Shown: piece after piece, positions 34,685 to 47,054 of the stretch
How the letters are laid out: each line of letters opens with the position of its first letter
Position numbering within the stretch: the first letter of the stretch is position 1
NCBI GenBank assembly: GCA_029959195.1
Contig: CP114124.1
Span: 1,869,102-1,933,101, forward strand
Direction of reading: 5' to 3'
Source of the DNA: Dictyophora rubrovolvata
Lineage: Eukaryota; Basidiomycota; Agaricomycetes; Phallales; Phallaceae
Length of the DNA: 64,000 bases
The notes under the pieces: generated by a model
What the model was told of the DNA's origin: nothing
Database searches by the model: none
The model's input: the letters and a program-made list of their open reading frames with translations, nothing else
Position numbers and translations under genes: made by a program

Positions 34685-35648
34685 ATGGATAATGAACCCA
34701 CTGCCCTTTTTGAAACTTATGAGAATGACTTTCTTGCCCTTGTTAATGCGGTCAAGGTGAAATTAGATGGAGAGGCGAAGGAAGCACAGGGTGGTGAGTT
34801 ACTTTTACTTTGATCTCCTTCGAAATGTATGAGGAGTTTTCGACTGATGTTGTGTAACAATAGAGGCTCGGAAAGCCTTACTCCGGAGAGCAGATATGGA
34901 ACTTGACGAGGCTGATGAAATGGTTTGTTAGGTTGTTCTATCTTAATATGCACTGGACTGAGTTTTTGTTTTTATTTATTCTAGGTATCACAAATGGAAA
35001 TTGAAATACAGGGCATGCTTCAGTCGATTAAACCCCGGTACACTGCCAAAGTCAAGACTTACCGAACAGACCTCAACACCCTCAAAAAACGTACCGTACG
35101 TGCTTTTCATAGTACCTGATCTTTCCTCTATAAACCCCGTATGAACATCATCATCTAGCGCGAACTTCATGCCACTGCAAACCGCTCTCAACTGCTCTCA
35201 ACACCGTCGAATCCCTTCGGCGCATCCTCTCCCTCTGACGACCCTTATTCAACTTCAGACCGTGCGAGATTACTAGCAGGCACATCATCCCTTGAAGATT
35301 CTTCGCGCCGTCTCGCAGACAGTCATTCAATCGCTTTACAAACGGAAGAGATGGGTGCTGATATTCTGCGCAATTTGAGAGGACAGCGGGAGCAGATTGA
35401 GCATTCTCGCGAAACGCTTTCGCGTGCTGATGGGAGTCTTGATAAAGCTAAGGGGACGCTAAAGCGGATGATTAAAAGGTATGTTGGTGTTGGCTACTTT
35501 TTTTTGTCTCGCGCCTGCATTCTGATTCTTGATACCTTGTTTCGTTTTCCGCCATGGTAGAATGCATATGCAGAAGTATACGACTATTGCTATTATAGTT
35601 GTTCTCGTAATCCTTATTGGGGTGATACTGTGGTTCAAGTTGACTTAG
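34685..35648 (+). CDS. VTI1: Vesicle SNARE Vti1
   Basis: Five exons (34685-34793, 34864-34922, 34985-35095, 35159-35478, 35561-35648) give 228 residues. Vti1 is a Qb-SNARE that acts in Golgi-to-endosome/vacuole traffic and homotypic vacuole fusion. The N-terminal three-helix domain starts FETYENDFLALVNAVK, with ADMELDEADEMVSQMEIEI typical of the family. The SNARE helix lies at about 135-200 (ILRNLRGQREQIEHSRETLS...). A single C-terminal membrane anchor follows (TTIAIIVVLVILIGVILWF). Length is as usual for fungal Vti1. Confidence 0.95.
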
Positions 35649-35819
35649 GGGAAATTAATCTGATGTGCATAGTCATTTCTGGCGGATTTTATTTATATTA
35701 CCTTTTATTGCCCTTTTGTCGTTTAACCAAGAAAAGAATCAGACAAGTAGATCGCGTTTAAAGTATCTTTATTATAACGTATAAACGTTGTATAAACCAT
35801 GGATAAGTGAAAAATGTTT

Positions 35820-36343
35820 TTAGTCGAATAGACCGAAACCCATATCGTCGTCTGATTCTTCCTGTAAAAAAAAAACGATGTAAGGTTATACAATGTGAGA
35901 CGCAAAACTTATGGCACTCGTACCTTCTCTTCTTTCTTCTCCTCCTCTTCAACAGCTGCCGCAGCAGGGGCAGCGCCACCAGCGGCAGCACCAGAAGGAG
36001 CAGCGGCAACAGCACCTCCACCAGAAGGAACCTTGATAAAGAATTCCATGTAAGCTACCACGGAGCATGATTTACAATAGTCAACACTTACTGAAGCGAG
36101 TTTGGAAGATCCTTCAACGATGAGCTAATTGCGGGAATGAAAAATGAATGTGAGAATATGGCGTTTTAAGAAGGGTGTACATACCTCGTTGATATCTTTT
36201 CCTTTAAGTTCGGAGATCAGACTGTTCAAACGGTCGTCATCAGCCTCAATGCCGACAGCAGCGAGGACCGTCTTGATATCTGCGGCGGTGGGATCTTCAT
36301 TTCCACCGATTTTGAGAAGAAGGTAAGCAGCGAGATGACGCAT
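35820..36343 (-). CDS. RPP2: 60S acidic ribosomal protein P2
   Basis: Four exons (36343-36185, 36124-36092, 36031-35924, 35861-35820) give 113 residues. P2 forms the ribosomal stalk with P0 and P1 and recruits elongation factors. The start [15 protein letters not shown], the Ala/Gly-rich hinge and the invariant acidic tail ending [11 protein letters not shown] identify it. It is divergent to RPS15, which suggests a shared promoter region for two ribosomal protein genes. Confidence 0.97.
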
Positions 36344-36728
36344 CTGTCGATAAAAGTATTTTAGCTTAAAAAAATCTGGAAGGAAACTTAAGTACGAACT
36401 TTTAGTTATGTTTTAGTGGTTTTGAAGCTTGTAAAAAAGTAGATACGGCAGCCACAAATCGCTGTGTAGAATAGGACTTATAAGAGAAAAGGTACGAATA
36501 ATCGTGGAGAACTCACAGTTTAATCCCTTTGGGAGGACTTGCGGGTTCTGTCGCGAGTGTTAAAAGGGTGAATAGGCAATGTGTGGTAATCGAGCGGAGG
36601 TTAAAAAAAAGTACAAGTTTTGCAGCTGTATAGTAGCTGACTCAGCAGTTGGTAGGCGCTCATTCGACAACTTCACAAGACCTCATCAAGATCTCCCTCG
36701 AAAACTTTTAACGTCAAGTACTATCAAC
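36344..36728. promoter_or_regulatory. Divergent promoter region of RPP2 and RPS15
   Basis: 385 bp separate the two start codons. Both genes need coordinated high expression, so this region probably serves both. I could not name a specific factor site. Confidence 0.5.
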
Positions 36729-37557
36729 ATGGTAAGTCTGTTAGACGAAGCTTTGCAGTGTTGTTTTGTTGAAGCTGCAGTAACTAATATGTATTTCAGG
36801 CGGACGTCACCGATCCCACTTTAGCTGCTGAGTTGAAGAAAAAACGTACATTCCGTACGTTCTCGTACCGTGGTGTTGAGCTTGAAAAGCTCCTTGATAT
36901 GAGCAATGAAGAGGTTAATCATACTTTCATTCCTTGTTTTATTTTGATGATGTCTGATCTTTTCTCTTCTTGCAGTTCGTCGAGGTTAGTTTACTGGTAC
37001 ATCTGTCTCGGCGAATGTACAACTTAGGCTCTCATTGTAGCTCGTTCATGCTCGTGCACGTCGGCGGTTCCAGCGGGGATTGAAACGCAAACCCATGGGT
37101 CTTATTAAGAAATTGCGCAAGGCTAAGAAGGAGGCCCCACCAAATGAAAAACCCGCTGTTGTCAAGACCCATCTTCGGGATATGATTATCGTTCCCGAGA
37201 TGATTGGTAGCGTCATTGGTATTTACAATGGCAAGGTTTGTGGATTTCTGGCTGTCATGGTCGTTGAATTGGTATATAGCTTATGGGGGATGGTTTTTTT
37301 TAGACTTTCAACTCGGTTGAAATTAAACCGGAAATGACTGGTCACTACTTGGGTGAGTTCAGTATCTCGTACAAGCCTGTCAAACACGGTCGTCCGGGTA
37401 TTGGTGCTACTCACTGTGAGTATCCCATTTAATATGAACTATTCCCAGCAACGTCATAACTGACAACGTGTCGATAGCATCGCGTTTGTATGTCACATCG
37501 GATTTCACACAGCCCTTATTTTTGACTGACCTATTGTTTAGCATTCCTCTCAAGTAA
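36729..37557 (+). CDS. RPS15: 40S ribosomal protein S15 (uS19)
   Basis: Seven exons: the ATG alone (36729-36731), 36800-36913, a 9-nt exon (36976-36984), 37041-37235, 37304-37415, a 10-nt exon (37478-37487) and 37542-37557. They give 152 residues. The protein sits in the head of the small subunit near the decoding centre. Visible: [54 protein letters not shown], ending HSSRFIPLK. The two tiny exons supply Phe-Val-Glu and part of Ser-Ser-Arg-Phe, which restore the conserved sequence exactly. Confidence 0.97.
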
Positions 37558-38301
37558 ATTCCCCACTATCGTATACATCTTCTGTCCTGCTATGTTTATG
37601 GTGGATTGATTTTTTTTCCCATGCACTATGTCGTATGAGCAGCATTTGCGCTTGCACTCTTAGTAAAAGAAATGCGATAATTATTTTTTTTTGCATTTTT
37701 GAAACAAAGCCTGTGCTGTAGATGACAAAATCAAGAGGTAAAACTCAAAATGGGCTGTACATAGTGGCCTTTTTTTCCTTTTTTCCTGTAAGCTCCGTTG
37801 GATGAATTGGATTTGGCCACAAGACCAGCAGATCAAATTGATGTCTGCAAATTTTGATTGGACACTGTTCTGTCGCCTGACAAGCCAGGCTTAACTATTT
37901 TCTCCTAAGTGGAGAAAATAAAACACGGTTGGAGCTGTTTTTGAAAAAAAAAAAATTATACGCTATGCATTCTAAGCCTATTCTTTTTGAGCAGCCTGTC
38001 AAAGAAATAGGGGAGGGAGGCACAAAGCCTCTGGAGCGTACATAAGCGCGTGATGCAAAAAAAGTTTTTTTTTGAGCCAGAATCGGACGAAACGAGTCCG
38101 AGTTTTTGCGGCAATTTCTTGCCGAAAGTCGGTCTGATTTGCGGCAGATTGCGGGATTCCAGTGCTGGGTCGCCTTGTGGAGGCTGGTCGTGCTTTTTTA
38201 GTAATATCTCCATTTTTCCTTTGCGCTCATCGCCTTCAACGACGACGAACCCCATTCTTTTTGTCGCTCAGACAAAGGGCGACTTCTAGGATCGACTAGC
38301 C
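37558..38301. other. Intergenic
   Basis: 3' flank of RPS15 with A/T homopolymers, then the 5' flank of the LIM-RhoGAP gene. No gene seen. Confidence 0.5.
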
Positions 38302-41300
38302 ATGTATGATCGTTCGCAGTCGTCGCCCCAGCCGATTCCCAATTACCATCAATCTCCAATCCCTCCTCAACTACGGCCCAATGAACCCAACGCTATCCAA
38401 CATCCTTCTTCTCTCACAAATTCGCGAATGCCACTGCGAACTGCAGGCTTGAACAGATCGTCTACTGTGGTTGTACATGACAAACCCAACAACCCGCTAC
38501 CCCCACATGCTGCAAGCGATCATGGTCATACTCGTCTGTATGATCACTCCAATATTACCAACATCATTTCTCCTCCTTTTCAACAAGCTTATACCTCCTC
38601 CTCCTCGTCTAGACCTAGCAGTCGAGGTCCTCCTTCCTCGAATCACTCGGAGGATAAAAGCTCCCCAGTGTCTCAAAGCGCACCTCCTTCCCTATTGTCC
38701 CAAACTCACAGCAACTATTCGTCATCAACTGTATCTACTCAGTCATGCTCAGCTTGTGGACTGTCGATGTCTGGTCAATTTGTCAGGGCTCTTGGAAATG
38801 TTTATCATCTTGATTGCTTCCGATGTCGTGTATGTGAATCTCCATCCTGACTGTCCTTTATTCTCACATGACATTCCTATTCCTAGGACTGCAACTGTGT
38901 TGTTGCTCAGAAGTTTTTCCCAGTCGAAGGTCAAGATGGAAAACCGTATCCTTTATGCGAACGTGATTATTTCCGACGACTAAACCTCATATGTGCCAAA
39001 TGCGACCAAGCCCTTCGAGCCAGCTATATCACCGCTTGTGGTAAGTAGCAGTGTATTTCCAAACGCTTCTTCTTTCTTCATCTTCATCAACTTCTGTGAT
39101 AGGAAAAAAATATCATGTTGAGCATTTCACCTGCTCCGTTTGTCCGACACTATTTGGTCCCCAAGACTCATATTACGAACACGAAGGAAACGTGTATTGC
39201 CATTTTCACTATTCCACTCGATTTGCGACCAAATGTGTTGGATGTGCTAGTGCTATTCTGAAACAGTTCGTCGAAATCAACCGTAATATGAGGGACGAAT
39301 GCTGGCATCCAGAATGTTACATGATTCATAAGGTGCGTTTCTATTGACGTCAAAAAGTATAATCCTCAATCGACTGATCATTTGTTGTTTATATTATATT
39401 AGTTCTGGAGCGTCAAACTACGCAGCCGTCGTGTGGAACAACCGCCCGAGTCCTCTCAACAAACGGGTGACCAACCTCCTTATTTCCAAGAAGAGCAGGA
39501 TGAAACTCCTGAATCGCTCAGAGAAAAGCAACTCAAGGCTGAAAAACAGGTTTCGCGGATTTGGTCGTTAGTCTCATAGACGATTCTTCTTTTCTTCATC
39601 CTTCTGACGCCTTTGTTTTTTTTTTTGACAGGGTGCTATCGTCATTCGAAGAATCCAGTGCCGCATGCATATCGGACATGCTTCGGCATGTCAGTAATGG
39701 ATATTACCTCGAAGCCGTTCGCATGGCCGAGAAATTCATTTTACATGTGGAAACTTTATTCGCTACTATTGATGATCTCGAGACTTATTTCGCTCGGCTA
39801 AGTTCGAGAGGTATTCTTCTTCATTCATTCATTCAATAAAGTATGCTGAAGTAGTCAATTAGGGATGTCACATGTGCGGGAAGCTCGACTGTTATGCCGT
39901 AAAACGGTAGATCTCTTTACTCTATTATCACATACACAAGACAGCGGCGAACGACGCGTGGGCATGACCCAAGAACTATTAGCTCTTGTGACAGGCTTGG
40001 CGCATTATCTGAAAATCCTCATCCGAATTGCTCTTACAGGCGCATTGAAACTAGAACGGGACCATGATTTTAGTAAAGGTCTTACGACCTTTCTACAGCA
40101 TCTTCAACTTCTTTCGAGCAATAAAGCGAATCCTTCAACAAGGAGGCTGAAAGCTGACGTTCAATCGACTTCAGACGGTGGATGTCCAAGCACTCAGGGC
40201 GTTATTTATGGTTATAAAAGTCTTGCTCCCGAGATTGCTACAGAGCCACCATTTAGTACCCAGACTATGGATCCCGCCCAAAGACAGTTGCCGACACCGT
40301 ATGATCTTTGCATGGAGTGCAAGGTCACTGTAGAAGAAGATTGTGTACGGCTAGGAACCAATCGGCGTTGGCATTCTCACTGTGTCAAATGTAAAACATG
40401 TGGTAAAGCCGCTGCTCCCCCGTTACCTCAAAAGGAGAACTCGAGGGATGAAGAAATAGATGCTAAAGAGACGAAGGATGCGAAAGACAAGACACCGGTT
40501 CCGCCACCTGTCCCGCCAAAGGTCTCAACTTCGCGACGTCCGCCTGCATTAGTCGATGATTTTGTTTTCGAACATGCACCTCTACGAGAAGGTACTACGC
40601 CTTCTGAAGTACCCATTGCTGCTATATATTGCGTGGAACACAGTCACGCCGGGTGTGATCGCGGGTTTCAAGCAGTTACGAGGCTAGAGCAGTATGCGTT
40701 CTTATTGAACGTAGCTCTCCGGCGATTATATATTGTCTTAAAGCGCCGAGGTGTCATTCCTATGTCTGCTGGTATGTTCCGTTTATGTTACGCAATGTAT
40801 ATCTTGGTTAATCTCTCTTATGCTCTAGCTGCCGCTGCCGCTGCAGACCAAGGTCAAGCGGAACAGCCCGGGTTCGGAAATGATGTATATCGCAGCTCGA
40901 GTGATGCCATGCGAATAAACTCGATGGCTACGCTGGATAGGAAGCTTTCTGCGACGTCTCGAGTCCCGAAACGGTCCACGGTAGTCGAGTCTCCACCTAA
41001 TCGGGTCCCGCAAACGTCTGAAGCGCGTGTGGGAGGAGATACCGCTCCTAATGCCAACACGAACACCGCTGCTAATGCTAATGCTAGTCAAAAACAGTCC
41101 CCATTACATTTACAACAACCTCCCCCTATCCCACCATCTCAATTAACACTGAAACAGCCTCAACCACGGAGTGCGGCGAGTCCGATGTCACTACCTACTC
41201 CTCTCGTGGCCGGTCGATCTCCTGGGCCGTCGACGTTACCGTATACGGGGAGTGGTCCTCCAGTTATCTCGTGGAATCCGCCTTCGTCGCCCTCAATGGA

Positions 41301-43184
41301 TGAGGCTATCCGCATGCGCCATCAAAACAGCACCAACACCGATGATTCATTCCACCGACAGTCTATTTCACCGTCCGTTGAGGACTTCCCTGGATTGCGG
41401 ATTCACCCCGAATGGTCGTTGGATGATGTTCCTAGACTCGTTGCGGTGGATGGTACGGCACAAGGCCGGCCGTCGCAGTATCGGACTAGACCGCTCATAG
41501 GAGAGTTATCGCCTTTAGAGCTGGCCATTGTGAAACATGCTGCCGTACTTGCTTTGTGGAAGTCGCCGCTGCGTGATCAATTCGACTTGGATGAGATTCT
41601 GGATATGGTTGAGTTGAAGAAGAGTGGGTGGTGGGTTAAGATTTTTAAGGGCAATGCAGATAAGAAAAATAGGAATACTAAGAAGGGTGCGTGTCTTTTT
41701 TTTTTATTTGTTTTCCTTTGGGAAGTTCTTCCTTCCCCTCTATCTTACATCTTAACGAAACTCTATTATTGATTTGTCAACGTGAACAGGCGCTGTGTTT
41801 GGTGTTCCGTTGGAACAACTCGTCGAGAGACAGGGCGCTGATTCGTCACTTGGTGCTTCAGAGGAACCTTTACGAGTACCTACGTTTATCGACGATGTCG
41901 TTTCCGCAATGCGACAAATGGGTCAGTTTGGTTGCATGTGAAGAGATATAGTGTATTTCTCAACCTTATTATTTTTAGATATGTCGGTAGAAGGTATATT
42001 CCGCAAGAATGGAAACATCCGACGGCTGAAAGATCTATCGGATGCGATAGACAGAGACCCACAATCTGTTGATTTGACGCAGGATAATGCAGTCCAGCTG
42101 GCTGCTCTACTTAAAAAGTTCCTACGTGATCTTCCTGAACCGCTTATGACGGTGAAATTATTCAAGCTTTTTACGTCTTCCCAAAGTGAGTTCATTGTGT
42201 TGTGTGTACAGAAAAAAAATGTTTACACCGTGAACAGTGCTGCCTTCTCAGCAAGACCGTCAACGGTGTCTACATTATATTTCGCTTATACTACCCAAAT
42301 CACACCGGGATACTATGGAAATACTGTTTGTTTTCTTGAAGTGGGTGGCGTCTTTTGCGCACGTAGATGAAGAAACAGGGAGTAAAATGGACTTGGCGAA
42401 TCTAGCGACTGTCATTTGTCCAAGTATTCTCTATGGCAAAGGACGTGATACTGCGCATACGGAAAGTGTATTGGCGATACCTGTCGTGACGGAACTTTTA
42501 GTGAACCAAGACGAGTTCTGGCAGGTTCCCGAAGAGTTTCTGCCTATGCTTCAAGAGAAAGAATATTTCGCGAGTAGTCTGGATTTATCGAGTAAAGACT
42601 TTATGAAGAAGTGCGAGACTTTCCTTCGTTCGAGGGCAGGTGCCGGTGGACGACTTGGCGGGGTGACGTCGCCGCCACCTCTTGCGCTTCCGGGAACTAC
42701 TCTCCCGAATGGACATGCAGCACCAGCACCAGCCAATTCTTCTTCTCGACACGACGGAGAAGTTCGACTAGTGCCGCAGTTGGTACCGCAGCGCTCGGAT
42801 CCCGCCATGAGTCGAGGACGTGCTATGCCCTCTGATCCTCCACGACAACAACCGAATCCCAATCGATTCAAAACAGACTCACAGTCTTTGGAACGAGAAT
42901 GGAATTATGGATCGCCGTCTAAAGGCAATAATTTGCTCAATCCACAGCCACCTCCACAACTTGTACATCAGCCGTATTCTCATCCGCTTCCGGCAACACC
43001 AGCGAAGACTATGTCTGGTGGTAGTGATTCACTATCCGATGCTGATTGGGCAGCAACCCAGCGACTGCCGCCGCCTATTACAGGAGGAAATAATAATCTG
43101 CGGTCTAGATCGAATTCTCGTCCAGGATCGTTTGACGGTTCACCTGTCTCTTCGAATGGACGACAATCTCCACGGCTTTCGTAG
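38302..43184 (+). CDS. LIM-domain Rho GTPase-activating protein (Rga1-like)
   Basis: Ten exons (38302-38829, 38887-39040, 39103-39332, 39403-39563, 39632-39810, 39863-40771, 40829-41686, 41790-41921, 41979-42185, 42238-43184) give 1434 residues. It should stimulate GTP hydrolysis on Cdc42/Rho in polarity control at the cortex. After a Ser/Pro-rich head, LIM1 begins CSACGLSMSG, LIM2 begins CAKCDQALRA and leads to CVGCASAIL. A helical region follows, then a further half-LIM (CMECKVTVEEDC ... CVKCKTCGKAA). The RhoGAP domain near the C-terminal third has the arginine finger in GIFRKNGNIRRLKDL and LLKKFLRDLPEPL. The tail is Pro/Ser-rich. Intron 40772-40828 is in frame and stop-free. Confidence 0.93.
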
Positions 43185-43778
43185 CCTGAGGTTTCTTCTC
43201 TTTTTTTGTCTGTCGCTCATTAGCATATCTTTGTCTGTACGTTTTCATGTTTCCAATAAGTTTATTCTTTGGTTTATTGATCCTTCTTTTTGTTTTAGGT
43301 CGTCGTTTTCTTTTGGTGTATTTTTACATACATATCCTTTGCTATCTCGGTCAGTAGCCACAGCCGCACTTACAAAGTTATTGGACTTTTATTATTCAAA
43401 GTTTGCCTGACACTCTTTTCGCCCCCTTTCTTTCATCAACTTTTTTTTTTTGCTCGTCTTCTCGGTCCAACGTTCCTTACTTCAAAGGTTCTTCTTATTC
43501 TATAGTCACATCATTTTATTTCTGTTTCCTTGTCTACTTCAATGTTGAGATATATATACCATATACCCAGCTTTTCAGCGGTTTCTGACGACTGCCACGC
43601 TCGACAGTACGCGTGAGCGTGACTTGTTTGTGACGTTCTGCTCCGCCCGCAACGTACATACCTTTAACCACGCATCACAGCCAGTCATTCATTCAATCTT
43701 AACCACTTTAACACAAGATATATGAGATTCTGAATCACTCTTCTATATAGTACCCTCTTATCCGTCTTGTCTTCCTCA
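43185..43778. other. Intergenic with an ACGCGT box
   Basis: T-rich 3' flank of the RhoGAP gene, then the KEI1 promoter. ACGCGT at 43609-43614 is an MBF-type core site 165 bp upstream of KEI1; its use is not shown. Confidence 0.4.
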
Positions 43779-44989
43779 ATGAAAGTCACTTTGAACCCCA
43801 AATGGAGACCCCGTCCTTTTCACTCTTTTCTCGGTTTTATGGATCTTAAAACAGGTTTGTGTATTTTATGTACTTCTATTACATTACCCCTTTCCAAACC
43901 TTGTACATTTTTTGAAGGAGTAATCATGGCACTTTTGTTCGCGGTATGTTTGGCTTGGCAACTCGTTGCATCGGTTTGAATCTGATAAATCTTTCCGGTC
44001 ATTCATCAGCTCTTGAACAAAGTCGCCGGAGTTTATGGCCTTATCGCCGTTTTTACCGGTGGTTCTCTCGCGCAATTAAGCATGTATATCTACTCGGTAC
44101 TCGCTTTGGTCGCTTTTACTTGGGGTCTCAAAGCTGTAGGGGATGTAAGTTGGTTTAAAGCCTTGTTAGCAAACCGTTTATTCATTATGTGTGTGTTTTC
44201 AAAAACAACAGGAAGACGCTAAACGTGTATTATATTTTGCGCACATGTTTTTCCTCGATCATATATTTTCCACCTGTTGGACGGTCTTTTTCGGTGTGGT
44301 TTGGTGGGTGTATACACCACATGATGGGAAACGAGTGGCCAATTCCGATGCGCAGCGCGCGATGATGGGAGGTGCAAGTGGTTCCGAGGGACATAACATG
44401 ACTGAAGCGGAACGTACAGCCGCTGCATTGGGTATATGGAATAAAGAAAAGGGCTTTGCGGCTGCGGTACTTGTTACGGGTTGGATTATCAAGGTAGGAA
44501 GGTCCCTTTTTCACCTGTGATTGAATGATTGTCGACTGGACACAGATTTACTTTGCTCTCCTCATTTATTCGTTTGCGTATCATCTACGGAATGGATCCT
44601 ATCGACACTTTAACGGCATCCCCTTTTCATATACTTCTGTTCCTGGAAACTTGGAAGGAGATGATGATGAAGAGCATTCGACGTTTCAAAACATCTACTC
44701 TTCACAACAACGACATGCGCCACATTCGTCCGCCGCCAGCTGGACAGATTTTGTCACTGCGCCAAAGCGCAAACGGAGCGCTGTCTATCGGGAGAACGGT
44801 GGGCCGTATCCAGACGAAGTGGATGAAGTCCTATTTGATGAAGATGAGGCCATGGGAGGCGGGGGTATAGGGTCGAGCGGACATTCTAAACTTGGGACTG
44901 AAGAGACAACTAGCATTAGCACGAATGGAGATGAACAAGAATCTGATACCCGGATGCAGGCAGGTGGTGGTAGTGATAGGAATAGGTGA
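43779..44989 (+). CDS. KEI1: Inositol phosphorylceramide synthase subunit Kei1
   Basis: Five exons (43779-43854, 43918-43943, 44010-44144, 44212-44493, 44546-44989) give 320 residues. Kei1 is the Golgi regulatory partner of the IPC synthase Aur1 in sphingolipid synthesis. Visible: FLGFMDLKTG, then four membrane segments including LLNKVAGVYGLIAVFTGG and FAHMFFLDHIFSTCWTVFF, followed by VVWWVYTPHDGKR, a block typical of the family. The C-terminal tail is acidic and Ser-rich. The ATG at 43779 is chosen because the frame upstream has only a TTG. Confidence 0.93.
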
Positions 44990-45344
44990 CATTTTTGTTG
45001 CGTATACCTTTTATTTTTTTTTCGATCTCTGTTATATAATTACAATCCAATCTTAATACATGCGATTTTCCTCGATGAAAGTGTTCATGAAATCGAGGTA
45101 TTACTGTGTAAAAGATACATAGTCCTACTAAGGTGAACAATTATGTAACAGCTTTGACTCGGAATGTCGGACCTTTGAGGAGATTGGTTTACTCAACATC
45201 TCAAACTAGAAGCACCGAAAGCTCAATCATTTTGAGCACTCCTCTGTCAGGCTTCCAGGAGTCACCGTGTACAATCGAGTCCGATTAAACGACAGTGTCC
45301 CAACTCGAGGGCCGAATTTTTGCTCTGCGTAAAGAACCGAACCA

Positions 45345-46523
45345 ATGGGACCAACAACCGAAAAAACAAGCTTGGAATCGCAGTCAGCTCCAATCTGGAG
45401 GGTTCCCCCAGAGATATTGTCTTACATATTCGAATTAGCGCACCGAGAAGTACTCAAAATACCCTCTCACCGTTTCCACTTGGCAAAGGGCTGTCCTAAC
45501 ACTTCTTTCTCGAACAAGATATCACACGTATCTCGACTGTTTCGAGACATTGCTGTCAACACTCCGACGCTATGGACGGTGATTCATGTTCATGGTGTCC
45601 CGAACGGGGAGTTGGATCATTGCAGAACATATCTCGAGCGTTCTGGAAACTCACTTCTTAGCATCACTTTGCATTTGTTCGGTGTACAAGATTCAAAACA
45701 TACTATTGCCCATATTATGGCCCTTATTCAAGCCAATATGTATCGGCTACAACAACTGAAAGCGGAATTTGACGATTATAGTATACCGTTACATGCCATG
45801 AGGCATTTGACGCAACCAGCACCTCAATTAACGACCTTACATCTGTCGGACTACACAGCACCCGGGGCCATCTTCAGCGTTGCAAATAATTCCACTCCTC
45901 CCCCGTTTTTTGGAAACCAAACAAACAAACTAACCGATCTACAGTTGTCTATGGTCCCTATATCCTGGTCGCAGTCCAAGTTCAGAAATTTGGTCGTGTT
46001 CAGCCTTCACGGTTATACGCGGACTCTGTCACTACCTCACCAGGAATTTTGGGCCATCATTGAAAATTCACCGTCGCTGCGAAGGCTAGAATTTGAAAAC
46101 TCAGGATTTCTTCCACCACAGTCGAGCCCTCTCGAATTAGATGTCCAACAACAACCTTGCATATTGAATTCGTTGGAGAAATTACGGTTGGCGATACTTT
46201 CACCAAACGTTGCTTCAACACTGCTATCTCGCCTTCATGCCCCTAACTTGCAGGTCTTAGCACTTTTGTATATAAAACAAGGTGACGAGCTTCTAAACCT
46301 CACCGCAGGACCTCCTGTGCCTTTTCCTAACTTGACCTCACTACACATTGACGGCGTCTTTGTAAATGACAAAACCGTCGTGAACCGACTTCATCGTGCC
46401 TACCCAAGTCTTCAGAGGTGGGATTTCTCAAACGAATCTAGCGCTGTTTCTTTACTTGCGACTTCAACAAATACCGAAACAAATATGCCAGAAGAACCCT
46501 TTCAAGTTGAGGAGCTGAGTTGA
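45345..46523 (+). CDS. F-box protein
   Basis: A single exon of 392 residues. The F-box-like motif lies at about 17-60 (IWRVPPEILSYIFELAHREV ... SHVSRLFRDIAVNTPTLWTVIH), the form very common in agaricomycetes. The rest has leucine-rich stretches (QLTTLHLSDY, LTDLQLSMV, SLRRLEFEN) suggesting an irregular LRR-like substrate-binding part. It would act as substrate receptor of an SCF ubiquitin ligase. These families are large and fast-evolving, so the target cannot be guessed. Confidence 0.85.
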   Translation: MGPTTEKTSLESQSAPIWRVPPEILSYIFELAHREVLKIPSHRFHLAKGCPNTSFSNKISHVSRLFRDIAVNTPTLWTVIHVHGVPNGELDHCRTYLERSGNSLLSITLHLFGVQDSKHTIAHIMALIQANMYRLQQLKAEFDDYSIPLHAMRHLTQPAPQLTTLHLSDYTAPGAIFSVANNSTPPPFFGNQTNKLTDLQLSMVPISWSQSKFRNLVVFSLHGYTRTLSLPHQEFWAIIENSPSLRRLEFENSGFLPPQSSPLELDVQQQPCILNSLEKLRLAILSPNVASTLLSRLHAPNLQVLALLYIKQGDELLNLTAGPPVPFPNLTSLHIDGVFVNDKTVVNRLHRAYPSLQRWDFSNESSAVSLLATSTNTETNMPEEPFQVEELS

Positions 46524-47054
46524 TGGGACATGTCCCACTTCCTTAACGTTTTTTTAAAAATGGAATTTAAACACTACTCCTTGCAATTTCCAACATTACT
46601 CTGATATTCTTCAATGTCACAGTCTCGCATTTTGTTTGAACTTGATATATCTCTATTTTAGAAATTTAGGCTAAAGATTGACATCCTTGAGTCTGTTCTA
46701 GCCCTTTTTCTCTCCTTCAGCCCATCCCAGTATTTCTTACGATATGGGAAGAAGTGTCAATTAGGAGCCGTAAGATTTGCACGAGTGGTGGTAGAGGAAG
46801 CTCGAGGATGCCAACGAGGAAAGAAGGAAAATGTGAAGAGGAAATAATTGGGATTGAGGGATATACGGACGCCTCCAACAACAAATGCACATTAACAGTA
46901 TGGCCCGTTAAATACCCACGGAAATCTTGACGATGACGCACGGGTCGTGACGGAGCGCTTGTCGAACTTGTACTCATCCAGGAGGAGCGTTCCCTGTTTT
47001 CCAGCCCGAGGGAGCCACCAATCATATTCCCAATCGTACTCCCACCCTCGTTCT
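46524..47054. other. Intergenic, no gene seen
   Basis: Open frames here have no motif. It separates the F-box gene from the decayed minus-strand genes. Confidence 0.4.

Noticed and set aside
43767-43778. Earlier start for KEI1
   Set aside because: The upstream in-frame codon is TTG; the ATG at 43779 gives the expected N-terminus.
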